Source of the DNA: Rugosimonospora acidiphila
GTDB lineage: Bacteria > Actinomycetota > Actinomycetes > Mycobacteriales > Micromonosporaceae
DNA length: 64,000 bases
NCBI RefSeq assembly: GCF_039543385.1
Contig: NZ_BAABJQ010000014.1
Location: 62,001 to 126,000 of the forward strand
Direction: 5' to 3'
Both the position numbers and the translations under genes were made by a program. The notes beneath the pieces were generated by a model, which did not search any database, was not told the origin of the DNA, and saw only the letters and a list, made by a program, of their open reading frames with translations. Positions 51,601-58,678 of the stretch are shown piece by piece. Positions within the stretch are counted from its first letter, which is position 1. Every line of letters begins with the position of its first letter.

Positions 51601-52509
51601 TACATCGACATGTTCTTCGCCCCGGTGCAGCAGCTGTCCCAGGTGTTCGACGGCTACCAGCAGGCGTCCGTGGGTCTGCGGCGGGTCCGGGACCTGCTGC
51701 GCACCCCCACCTCCACGCCGGCGGCATCGCACCCGGTGCCGGTGCCGGGCCGGCTGCGGGGCGCGATCCGGCTGGACGCGGTCCGGTTCGCCTACCGCGG
51801 CGGCGGACCCGAGGCACTGTCCGGTGTGGACGTCGCCGTCGAGCCGGGCGAGACCGTCGCCCTGGTCGGGCAGACCGGCGCCGGGAAGTCCACCGTGGTC
51901 AAGCTGATCAGCCGGTTCTACGACGCGACGAGCGGCGCACTGCGGGTGGACGGGACCGACGTGCGGGAGTTCGACCTCGCCGGGTACCGGCACCGCATCG
52001 GCGTGATCCCGCAGGAGGCCTACCTGTTCGGCGGGACGATCCGCGACGCCATCGCCTACGGCCGGCCCGGCGCGACCGACGCCGAGGTGGAGGCCGCGGC
52101 GCGGGCGGTCGGCGCGCACCGGATGATCTCGACGCTGGCCGACGGGTATCGGCACCGGGTCGCCGAGCGGGGCCACAACCTCTCCGCCGGGCAGCGGCAA
52201 CTGATCGCGCTGGCCAGGGCGGAGCTGGTGGACCCGGACATCCTGCTGATGGACGAGGCGACGGCGGCGCTCGACCTGGCCACCGAGGCGGAGGTGACCC
52301 GGGCGCTGGACCGGCTCGCCCGGCGGCGCACCACGATAGTGGTGGCGCACCGGCTGACGACCGCGGCACGCGCCGACCGGATAGTGGTGCTCGCCCACGG
52401 GCAGGTGGTGGAGTCCGGCTCGCACACCGAACTGCTGGCCCGGGACGGCGCCTACGCCGCGCAGTGGCGGGCCTACTCCGGCGCGGAGGTCGGGTCGGTC
52501 CTCGCCTGA
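48616..52509 (+). CDS. Fused two-half ABC exporter (TMD-NBD-TMD-NBD)
   Basis: A 1297-residue full-length type IV ABC exporter, equivalent to a heterodimeric pair fused in one chain. Half 1: six-helix TMD (about 40-330) and NBD with Walker A GAAGSGKST (401-409), signature LSGGQ, and Walker B LLLLDDATS, in which the catalytic Glu is Asp530. Half 2: TMD (about 720-1010) and NBD with Walker A GQTGAGKST (from residue 1085), signature LSAGQ, and Walker B with Glu1214. One ATP site (NBD1 Walker plus NBD2 LSAGQ) should therefore be degenerate, as in heterodimeric exporters. A 110-residue low-complexity linker joins the halves. Substrate unknown, probably a drug or lipid. Confidence 0.93.
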   Translation: MDVSPAAPPSPTAETKSAARPSAGSTGPPPRTGTQGWLRRLTGDCLRHRRQVGLALGGALAGMAATATIPLVQRTIIDDAIITHRRPIWPLAAVMVLVAAVVYAGTYLRRYYGGKLALDVQHDLRNGIFDALSRMDGARQDQVETGQIIGRATSDLTMVQGLLQTLPVQIGNGLLFILSLGAMVVLSPVLTLIAVAVAPAVYVLARLARGRLFAATWVAQQDAGAVAGVVDDAINGVRVVKGFGQEEQELDKLSAASRLLFATRMRMVKLTSRYNPSLQAVPALGQVGVLALGGWLTLHGSITLGTFLAFSAYLAQLVGPVRQLSNLLTVAQQARASVVRVFEVIDSRPVIAEAPDAVALDATDAPGIEFDEVTFGYLPSQPVLRGLSLNVRAGETMAVIGAAGSGKSTISLLLPRFYDPSAGAVRVGGHDVRTLTLDSLRAGIGLVAETSFLFSESVRANIAFGRPEATHEEVEAAARAAEAHEFIAALPDGYDTVVGEQGLTLSGGQRQRVALARALLTDPRLLLLDDATSAVDARVEAAIHATLRSVMRGRTTLLIAHRRSTLALADRIAVLEAGRVADVGTHEELIGRCAAYRLLVSGPGADAEGIDAGDLPVPEEVDPTRSGGLTLALWPPVEEPAAVPGFGEASSAARAGAVSVAAIGRMGRTSGRQGANGLMSSAMAGLPADGALAARIAALPPARDVPTVDESAARRGDAHFTLSRLVRPMALPFALAMILVALDALATLVLPVLTRTGVDSGVQRGSLAVILTVSAIGLAVVIADWFVSVVQTWLTGRTGERLLYTLRVKTFAHLQRLGLDYYERELSGRIMTRMTTDIDAFSSFLQTGLTQAAVSVLTFLGILVALLVINVELGLVMVATLPFMVVATLVFRSKSSRAYLDAREKVGIVNADLQENVAGMRITQAYRREEHNRRRFARRSDDYRVSRARAQRYIAMYFPFVQFLSSVAAALVMVAGGPLVRAGTLSAGALIAYLLYIDMFFAPVQQLSQVFDGYQQASVGLRRVRDLLRTPTSTPAASHPVPVPGRLRGAIRLDAVRFAYRGGGPEALSGVDVAVEPGETVALVGQTGAGKSTVVKLISRFYDATSGALRVDGTDVREFDLAGYRHRIGVIPQEAYLFGGTIRDAIAYGRPGATDAEVEAAARAVGAHRMISTLADGYRHRVAERGHNLSAGQRQLIALARAELVDPDILLMDEATAALDLATEAEVTRALDRLARRRTTIVVAHRLTTAARADRIVVLAHGQVVESGSHTELLARDGAYAAQWRAYSGAEVGSVLA

Positions 52510-52520
52510 TCCCGGCCCCG

Positions 52521-52937
52521 CTAACGCTGCTCCCAGAGCACGTTGGTGGGCCGCCGTCCAGTCTGGACATACTGACGGACGGCCGCCCGCGCCTGCCTCG
52601 GCGCGATCCGGGTGTAGCGGGGCGAGGACTCGTCCTGGTCGTCCCGGATCACCTCGGGCCAGTGCGGCAGCGAGGGGTCGACCGCGATGGCGGAATCGCC
52701 GCCCAGCCAGGTCAGGGCGGCGCGTTCGGGATGCCCCCAGACGAGCTGGAACCCGTACGGCGGCTCCGGCTCGCCCTCGGCCCACCGGCCCTCGTACACG
52801 TCGATCAGGCGTACCGCACCGTCCGCGGCCAGCCGGTCGAGGGCGTCGTCCAGCTCGGCGATGGTGCGCACCGCGACGGTGTGCTGCCCGCTGGGGTCGC
52901 GTTCATCGTGACCCCACGCCAGGGTGTACGCGTTCAT
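52521..52937 (-). CDS. Imm1-family immunity protein, orphan
   Basis: A 138-residue soluble protein resembling Imm1 immunity proteins of bacterial toxin systems: LAWGHDERDPSGQHTVAVRTIAELDDALDRLAADG at the start, then PYGFQLVWGHPERAALTWLGGDSAIAVD and a C-terminal helix (PRQARAAVRQYVQTGRRPTNVLWE). AGGAGG lies 10 bases upstream of ATG 52937. No toxin (deaminase, nuclease or polymorphic toxin C-terminus) is encoded within at least 10 kb, so it may guard against toxins of neighbours or have been repurposed. It converges on the fused exporter with an 11-base gap. Family assignment is from recalled pattern. Confidence 0.72.
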   Translation of the reverse strand: MNAYTLAWGHDERDPSGQHTVAVRTIAELDDALDRLAADGAVRLIDVYEGRWAEGEPEPPYGFQLVWGHPERAALTWLGGDSAIAVDPSLPHWPEVIRDDQDESSPRYTRIAPRQARAAVRQYVQTGRRPTNVLWEQR

Positions 52938-53064
52938 GGATTGATCCCTCCTCGGCGCGTGCGCGCCACCCACCGGCTCACCGGGAGTAGGCGCATTATA
53001 TAGACGCATGTCGTTCATGCCGGACGCCTCACGGCTTCCGTTAGCGGGTGACGCACAAATAAAC

Positions 53065-53095
53065 TTGACGGTAGATACGTTACTACCATATCGCC
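53065..53095 (+). promoter_or_regulatory. Promoter with GGTAG-ATACGTTA-CTACC dyad
   Basis: TTGACG (53065-53070) is a near-consensus -35 box. An 18-bp imperfect palindrome (53070-53087, 14 of 18 positions symmetric) fills the spacer, with TACCAT/TATCGC as -10 candidates at 53084-53094. It probably drives the ABC-2 exporter/two-component operon from about 330 bases upstream, leaving a long leader. The rest of 52938-53430 holds no gene that I can support. Confidence 0.5.
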
Positions 53096-53237
53096 GTCGC
53101 GTCACGCCGGCACGCCGGCGGATCCCGGGCTGCGGGCCCGGCACGGAGCCACCTGAGCGCCCCGCACCGGGCGCGCTGACCGCGCGTCACCACACCACCC
53201 CGGCACGGTGACGCGGACGGCGCCACCGGGGCGGGTT

Positions 53238-53255
53238 ATCCACCGATCGGTGGAT
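53238..53255. promoter_or_regulatory. 18-bp perfect palindrome ATCCACCGATCGGTGGAT
   Basis: Perfectly self-complementary, 176 bases before the exporter ATPase gene. Two related half-sites (CCACCATCC, GATCCACCG) follow within 30 bases. In a leader it could be a repressor site or an RNA hairpin; the loop-free centre favours a DNA operator. Confidence 0.6.
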
Positions 53256-53430
53256 CGCCTCCACCATCCGATCCACCGCGAGGCTCAGCCGCCGGACCCG
53301 TAGGCCGGCCGATGCGCGCGACGGCCCCGGATTGCGAGATTGGGTACGTCCGGTAGGCGCGCCCCAGTCGAGTCGTGGCGCGCGCACCCCGGACGGCGTA
53401 CACGCGACAGGCGAGGCCGAAGGGACGCAA

Positions 53431-54348
53431 ATGCCACCAGTGATCGAGGTGCGGAACCTGCACAAGCGCTACGGAGACACCGTGGCGGTCGACGATGTCT
53501 CCTTCGCCGTACAGGAGGGCGAGATCTTCGGGATTCTCGGTCCCAACGGCGCGGGCAAGACCACCACCGTGGAGTGCATCGAGGGGCTGCGCAACCGCGA
53601 CCGGGGCGAGATCAGCGTGCTCGGCCTCGATCCCCAGCGGGACCGCGCCGAGCTGACCCAGCGGGTCGGCGTCCAGCTTCAGGACAGCCAGCTGCCCGAC
53701 CGGCTGCGGGTCGCGGAGGCGCTCGAGCTGTACAGCTCGTTCTACCGCGACCCGACCGACTGGCGGGCGCTGATGGACACGCTCGGGCTGGCGGACAAGG
53801 CCGATACCCGGTTCGGGAAGCTGTCCGGCGGCCAGAAGCAGCGGCTGTCCATCGCCCTGGCCCTGGTCGGCGGCCCGCGGGTGGCCGTGCTCGACGAGCT
53901 GACCACCGGGCTGGACCCGCAGGCCCGGCGCGACACCTGGGCCCTGATCGAGGACGTGCGCTCCCGCGGCGTCACGATCGTGCTGGTCACCCACTTCATG
54001 GAGGAGGCCGAGCGGCTCTGCGACCGGCTGGCGCTGATCGACGCGGGCCGCGTCGTGACGGTGGACAGCCCGGCCGCGCTCGCCGAACGGGCCCAGGTGC
54101 AGCAGCGCATCCAGTTCCGCCCGTCGGCCCCGGTGGACGACCGGCTGCTGGCGGACCTGCCCGACGTGACCGAGGTCACCCACCGAGGCGACCTGGTGCT
54201 GATCACCGGCAACAGCAACGCGCTGGGCGCGGTCACCTCGCTGCTGGCCCGCCGGGGAGTCGTCGCCCAGCAGCTGCGCGTCGAGCAGGCCAGCCTGGAG
54301 GACGCCTTCGTCGAGCTCACCGCGAAGCACTCGGATTCGAAGAACTAG
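53431..54348 (+). CDS. ABC-2 exporter ATP-binding protein (DrrA-like)
   Basis: A 305-residue ATPase of the daunorubicin-resistance type. Walker A is GPNGAGKTT near residue 37, the signature is LSGGQKQR, Walker B VAVLDELTTGLD, and the switch His is in LVTHFMEEAE. The C-terminal 80 residues (IQFRPSAPVDDRLLADLPDVTEV and LRVEQASLEDAFVELTAK) form the DrrA-type regulatory extension. AAGGGA lies 6 bases before ATG 53431. The permease follows 12 bases later, then a histidine kinase and response regulator, making a four-gene stress-sensing efflux operon. Confidence 0.93.
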   Translation: MPPVIEVRNLHKRYGDTVAVDDVSFAVQEGEIFGILGPNGAGKTTTVECIEGLRNRDRGEISVLGLDPQRDRAELTQRVGVQLQDSQLPDRLRVAEALELYSSFYRDPTDWRALMDTLGLADKADTRFGKLSGGQKQRLSIALALVGGPRVAVLDELTTGLDPQARRDTWALIEDVRSRGVTIVLVTHFMEEAERLCDRLALIDAGRVVTVDSPAALAERAQVQQRIQFRPSAPVDDRLLADLPDVTEVTHRGDLVLITGNSNALGAVTSLLARRGVVAQQLRVEQASLEDAFVELTAKHSDSKN

Positions 54349-54360
54349 GGAGTACCCGTC

Positions 54361-55140
54361 ATGTCAGTCACCACCGCGCCCGCGCCCGCAACCGCCAAGG
54401 CGTCCGCGCTGCGGCGAATGGTTCTCACCGAATTCAAGCTGTACCTGCGGGAGAGGATCGGCCCCGTCTGGGGCGTGGGGTTCCCGCTGCTCCTTCTGGT
54501 CATCTTCGGCAGCATTCCGTCGTTCAGGCGCCCGAGCGCCGACCTCGGCGGCCTTACCGAACTGGACGTCTACGTACCGGTGCTGGTCGCGTTCGTGGTG
54601 ACCATGCTCTCCCTGGTCTCCCTGCCGATCGTGCTCGCCGGCTACCGGGAGCGGGGCATCCTGCGCCGGCTGCGCACCACGCCGGTGGGGCCGGGCCGGG
54701 TCCTGATCGCCCAGTTGTGCGTCAGCCTCGGAACGGTGGTGGTCACGGTGGCTGTGCTCCTCGCGGTGGCCCGGCTCGGGTACGGCGTGGCCCTGCCCAA
54801 GCAGTTCGGTGGGTTCGTGGTCGCGACGTTGCTGGCCGTGGCCGCGCTGATGGCCGTCGGCCTCTTCGTCGCCGCGCTGGCGCCCACCGGCAAGGCCGCC
54901 CAGGCGATCGGCACGCTGCTGTTCTTCCCGATGATGTTCTTCGCCGGCCTGTGGCTGCCCATCGCGCAGATGCCCCGGGTGTTGCAGCACATCAGCCACG
55001 CCGCCCCGCTGGGCGCGGCGGTGCAGGCGCTGCAGGACTCGGCCCAGGGGCACTGGCCACACCCGCTGCAATTGGGGACCATGGCTGCGTACGCGGTGGT
55101 GTTTGGGCTGGCCGCGGCTAAATTGTTCCGGTGGGAGTAG
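54361..55140 (+). CDS. ABC-2 type exporter permease
   Basis: A 259-residue six-helix permease partner for the preceding ATPase. It begins with an amphipathic LTEFKLYLRERIGPVWGVGFPLLLLVIFG and ends with GTMAAYAVVFGLAAAKLFRWE. The conserved YRERGILRRLRTTPVGPGRVLIAQL loop (coupling helix) near residue 100 is typical of DrrB-like proteins. Five bases separate its stop from the kinase start. Confidence 0.92.
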   Translation: MSVTTAPAPATAKASALRRMVLTEFKLYLRERIGPVWGVGFPLLLLVIFGSIPSFRRPSADLGGLTELDVYVPVLVAFVVTMLSLVSLPIVLAGYRERGILRRLRTTPVGPGRVLIAQLCVSLGTVVVTVAVLLAVARLGYGVALPKQFGGFVVATLLAVAALMAVGLFVAALAPTGKAAQAIGTLLFFPMMFFAGLWLPIAQMPRVLQHISHAAPLGAAVQALQDSAQGHWPHPLQLGTMAAYAVVFGLAAAKLFRWE

Positions 55141-55144
55141 AGAC

Positions 55145-56503
55145 ATGGGCGTGACGGCGGCCACCGCCAGTCCGGATCGGGTCTTCGAGCGGGTCTGGGA
55201 GCGGCGGGTGCGTCCCGTGCCGTACGCGCTGCTGGCGATCCTGGCCGCGTTCACGGTGGCCGTGAAGATCTCCGCCCCGGGCTCTATGATCATCGATCTT
55301 GCCCTGTGCGCGCTGGCGGCGGCGTGGATGCTGTGGATGTACACCCTGCACCCCGCCTGGCAGCAGCGCCCGTGGCTGATGGCCGTGTTCCTGGCCGGGC
55401 TGCTCGTGATCACCGCTGTGCTGGTGCTCCGCGATCCCTGGTTCGGGGTCTTCACGCCCGCCTGCTACCTGTACGCGTTCAGTGTGCTGCCGTGGCCGTG
55501 GGAGGTGGTCGGCGTCGCCGCGGTGGCGGCCATCGCGGGTACCGCGCAGGCGTCCGGTGAGCCCAAGACGACGCTGGCCGGGGTGTTCGCCTACCTCGCC
55601 GTGATCGTCGTCAACGCGATCCCGATGTGCGGCCTGGCCTGGCTCGGTCGGCGGCACGACCGGCACAACGACCAGCGCGAGCAGGCCCTGCGGGAGGTCA
55701 GCGAGGCGAACCGCCGGCTGGAGGCGGCGCTGGCCGAGAACGCCGGCCTCCAGCAGCAGCTGATGGCCCAGGCCAGGGAGGCCGGCGTCCTCGACGAGCG
55801 GCAGCGCATGGCGCGGGAGATCCACGACACCCTGGCTCAGGGGCTGACCGGCATCGTTACCCAACTGCAGGCGGCCGAGCAGGCCAGCGAGGACCCGACC
55901 GGCTGGCGCCGGCACCTCGCGGCCGCGACCGCGCTGGCCAGGGAGAGCCTGTCGGAGGCCCGGCGCTCGGTGCACGAGCTGCGCCCCGAGCCGCTGGAGA
56001 CGGCCCGGCTCAGCGAGGCGGTGTCCGGCGTCGCCGAGCGCTGGTCGGCGCGGCAGGGCGTGCCGGTTCAGGTCGCCACGACCGGCACGGTGCGACCGAT
56101 GCCGCCGGAGGCCGAGGTCGCGCTGCTGCGCGCGGCACAGGAGGCGCTGGCCAACGTGGCCAAGCACGCGGGGGCGACCAGGGTCGGGGTGACCCTGTCC
56201 TACCTGGAGCACGAGGTGGCGCTGGACGTGCGCGACGACGGCACGGGCTTCGACCCGGATGGGCGGGACGGGCTGGACGGGGTGAACGGGCTGGGCGGTG
56301 ACGCGGGCGCCGGCCGCCGGGCCGGCGGCGGACCGGGGTCCGGGTTCGGCCTGGTCGCCATGCGGCAACGGATCGAGGCCCTGTCCGGCACCGTGCAGGT
56401 CGAGTCGGAGCCGGGCGCCGGCACCGCGATCTCGGCCCGCATCCCGGACGAGTGTCCGGCCGCGCCCGACGCGGCCAGGGTCCCGGCGGGGGTACGGGGA
56501 TGA
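55145..56503 (+). CDS. Sensor histidine kinase (NarL/LiaS-type, HisKA_3)
   Basis: A 452-residue membrane kinase. About five hydrophobic helices in residues 20-165 have very short external loops, suggesting sensing within the membrane or of the partner transporter. A coiled-coil linker (REQALREVSEANRRLEAALAENAGLQQQL) precedes the HisKA_3 dimerisation helix with the phospho-accepting His227 (REIHDTLAQGLTGIV). The ATPase domain has LLRAAQEALANVAKHA (N box), DVRDDGTGFDPDG (G1) and GFGLVAMRQRI (G2), separated by an unusually long Gly/Asp-rich lid of about 25 residues. The stop overlaps the response regulator start (ATGA). Confidence 0.93.
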   Translation: MGVTAATASPDRVFERVWERRVRPVPYALLAILAAFTVAVKISAPGSMIIDLALCALAAAWMLWMYTLHPAWQQRPWLMAVFLAGLLVITAVLVLRDPWFGVFTPACYLYAFSVLPWPWEVVGVAAVAAIAGTAQASGEPKTTLAGVFAYLAVIVVNAIPMCGLAWLGRRHDRHNDQREQALREVSEANRRLEAALAENAGLQQQLMAQAREAGVLDERQRMAREIHDTLAQGLTGIVTQLQAAEQASEDPTGWRRHLAAATALARESLSEARRSVHELRPEPLETARLSEAVSGVAERWSARQGVPVQVATTGTVRPMPPEAEVALLRAAQEALANVAKHAGATRVGVTLSYLEHEVALDVRDDGTGFDPDGRDGLDGVNGLGGDAGAGRRAGGGPGSGFGLVAMRQRIEALSGTVQVESEPGAGTAISARIPDECPAAPDAARVPAGVRG

Positions 56504-57192
56504 GCGCCACCACCGGCACCAGTGGCGCTGCCGGCACCAATGGCGCGGCACCGATCCGACTGCTCATCGCGGACGACCACCCGGTGGTCAGGGACGGGCT
56601 GAGCGGCATGTTCGCCGCCGACCCGGACTTCGAGGTGCTCGGCGAGGCCGCCGACGGCGCCGAGGCGGTCCGGCTCGCCCGGGCGCTGCGACCCGACGTG
56701 ATCCTGATGGACCTGCGGATGCCCGGCATGGACGGGGTGGCCGCGATCACCGAGCTGGCCCGGTCGGGCAGCAGCGCTCGGGTACTGGTGCTGACCACGT
56801 ACGACACCGACAGCTATGTGCTGCCCGCGATCGAGGCGGGGGCCACCGGGTACCTGCTCAAGGACGCTCCGCGCGACGAACTGCTGCGGGCGGTCCGGGC
56901 GGCGGCAGGCGGCGAGGCGGTACTCGCGCCGTCGGTGGCGGCCCGCCTGATGAGCCGGGTACGCGCACCCGGGGCGGGGCCGCTGTCCCAGCGGGAACTC
57001 AACGTGCTGGAGTTGGTGGCGGCCGGCAGCACCAACCGGGAGGTGGCCGCCCGGCTGTTCATCAGCGAGTCCACCGTCAAATCCCACCTGCTCAACATCT
57101 ACGGCAAGCTCGGCGTCGGCGACCGGGCGGCGGCCGTGGCCGTGGCGTTCAACCAGGGGCTACTCACCCCCACGAAGCCGGACCGGCTCTGA
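56500..57192 (+). CDS. NarL-family response regulator
   Basis: Receiver plus LuxR-type DNA-binding domain, 230 residues. The receiver has the acidic pair in LLIADDHPVVRDG, phosphorylation site Asp71 (ILMDLRMPGMDG), Thr in LVLTTYD and Lys in YLLKDAPRDEL. The C-terminal helix-turn-helix is LSQRELNVLELVAAGSTNREVAARLFISESTVKSHLLNIYGKLGV. ATG 56500 overlaps the kinase stop. It probably activates its own operon, perhaps through the dyads at 53070-53087 or 53238-53255. A 13-bp hairpin follows. Confidence 0.95.
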   Translation: MSATTGTSGAAGTNGAAPIRLLIADDHPVVRDGLSGMFAADPDFEVLGEAADGAEAVRLARALRPDVILMDLRMPGMDGVAAITELARSGSSARVLVLTTYDTDSYVLPAIEAGATGYLLKDAPRDELLRAVRAAAGGEAVLAPSVAARLMSRVRAPGAGPLSQRELNVLELVAAGSTNREVAARLFISESTVKSHLLNIYGKLGVGDRAAAVAVAFNQGLLTPTKPDRL

Positions 57193-57223
57193 GCACGCGG
57201 TCGGCCCGGCCCCGATTTCGCGA

Positions 57224-57259
57224 CCGGGCCGGCCCCGGATGCGAACGGGGCCGGCCCGG
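57224..57259. terminator. 13-bp bidirectional hairpin between convergent genes
   Basis: CCGGGCCGGCCCC (57224-57236) pairs perfectly with 57247-57259 across a 10-base loop, between the response regulator and MFS genes. It can serve both directions. Confidence 0.85.
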
Positions 57260-57264
57260 CCGGA

Positions 57265-58599
57265 TCACGCCGCGCTCGCCGACAGCCGGCCCTCGCGCGC
57301 CAGCTTGACCGCGACGGCCACGGTCGCCAGCGCCGGTGCCGCGCCGGCCAGCAGCATGCCGATCCGGGGCCCGAGGTGCTGGTCGATGCCGCCCACCAGC
57401 GGGCCGCCGAGCGACCCGCTGCCGAAGAAGACCAGCAGGTACACGCCCATGACCCGGCCGCGTACCGCGTCGTCGGCCGCGAGCTGCACCATCGAGTTGG
57501 CGGAGGTCTGCATGAGCAGCGTGGTCGCGCCGACCACCGTCAGGACCAGGCAGTAGCTCCACTCGTTGGGCGCCGAAGCGGCGAGCATCTCCGCCGCCGC
57601 CAGCGCCAGGCCGATGGCGACCAGGCCACGCAGCCGGGTGCGTGAGCGCCGCGCCGAGACCAGGCAACCGGCCAGCGAGCCGACCGCCACCACCGAGCTG
57701 AGCAGCCCGTACCCGCCCGGACCCGAGTGGTACACCGACCTCGCGTAGGCGGCCAGGGTCACCGGCAGGTTGATGGTGAACAGACCGAAGACGCCCACCA
57801 GGACGGTCGGCCACAGCATGTGCGGGCGGGCGGCCAGGTAGCGCAGTCCGTCGCCGAGCCGGCCGGGTGCCGCCGCGGCGGCCGGGCGCGTGGCGAGCGC
57901 GTCGCCGCGCAGCAGCAGCAGGGCGGTGATGGGGCCGGCGTACGCGAGGGCGTTGACGGTGAAGGCGTACCCGGGGCCGACCGCGTGGATGAGCACCCCG
58001 CTGATGGCCGGGCCGATGAGCGCGGCGGCCTGGAAGATGGACGAGTTGATGCTGATGGCGTTGCGCAGGTGCTCCGGGCCCACCATCTCGTTGACGAACG
58101 ACTGGCGGGTGGGGTTGTCGAGGGCGGTCAGCAGGCCGAGGCCGGCCGCCACGGCGTACACGTGCCAGGCGCGCACCTGACCGCTGAGGGTCAGGCTGGC
58201 CAGCACCGCCGCCATCAGCGCCATGCCCAACTGGGTACAGAGCAGAATGCGGCGCTTCGGATAGCGGTCGGCGACCATCCCGCCGACCAGGCCGAACAGC
58301 AGCGTCGGCAGGAACTGCAGGGCGGTGGTGACGCCGACCGCGGTGGCGCTGCCGGTGATGGTCAGGACCAGCCAGTCCTGGGCGATGCGCTGCACCCAGC
58401 CGCCGGTGTTGGCGACGATCTGCCCGGAGGCGAAGCGCCGGAAATTGGGCACCGACAGCGACGCGAAGGTCGACGCGAGACTCGCCGCGGCGGGGCGGTG
58501 CGGGGTGGATGGAAAGTCGGAGGAACAGGAGTCTTGGGCGCTGATCGGCGCACTACTCAACGGTCGTCCAAACCTAGGGTTGTTGCCTGCGCCTCTCAT
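57265..58599 (-). CDS. MFS transporter, EntS/MdtG-like
   Basis: A 444-residue, twelve-helix major facilitator. After a 45-residue hydrophilic start, FASLSVPNFRRFASGQIVANTGGWVQRIAQDWLVL matches the opening of the MFS at 12650; GGMVADRYPKRRILL and LTALDNPTRQSFVNEMV repeat the same family motifs. The two proteins are clearly paralogues of one exporter group. It diverges from a LysR gene whose product may regulate it. Substrate unknown. Confidence 0.88.
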   Translation of the reverse strand: MRGAGNNPRFGRPLSSAPISAQDSCSSDFPSTPHRPAAASLASTFASLSVPNFRRFASGQIVANTGGWVQRIAQDWLVLTITGSATAVGVTTALQFLPTLLFGLVGGMVADRYPKRRILLCTQLGMALMAAVLASLTLSGQVRAWHVYAVAAGLGLLTALDNPTRQSFVNEMVGPEHLRNAISINSSIFQAAALIGPAISGVLIHAVGPGYAFTVNALAYAGPITALLLLRGDALATRPAAAAAPGRLGDGLRYLAARPHMLWPTVLVGVFGLFTINLPVTLAAYARSVYHSGPGGYGLLSSVVAVGSLAGCLVSARRSRTRLRGLVAIGLALAAAEMLAASAPNEWSYCLVLTVVGATTLLMQTSANSMVQLAADDAVRGRVMGVYLLVFFGSGSLGGPLVGGIDQHLGPRIGMLLAGAAPALATVAVAVKLAREGRLSASAA

Positions 58600-58631
58600 C
58601 CTGGCCGCGCCCAGGGCATTCCTAAAGCGAA

Positions 58632-58668
58632 TTGATCATATTACTGTGATAGCGGATCGCAATAAGAA
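58632..58668 (+). promoter_or_regulatory. Divergent MFS/LysR promoter with ATTG/CAAT arms
   Basis: The only AT-rich stretch between the two genes. TTGATC at about 58632 and GATAGC some 18 bases later are promoter candidates for the LysR gene. ATTG...CAAT arms with an internal T-N11-A arrangement could form a LysR box. Confidence 0.45.
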
Positions 58669-58678
58669 GGGACGAGCG

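Noticed and set aside
50563..52785. 740-codon minus-strand open frame, with others of 588 and 380 codons nearby
   Set aside because: They mirror the fused ABC exporter, whose Walker and signature motifs prove the plus-strand reading.
53008..53211. 67-codon ORF in the exporter leader
   Set aside because: Contains the promoter-like TTGACG region, has no ribosome site and its second half is Pro/Arg-rich; more likely non-coding.
53238..53255. Phage or plasmid attachment site
   Set aside because: No integrase, tRNA or direct repeat partner is present; a regulatory palindrome is the simpler reading.
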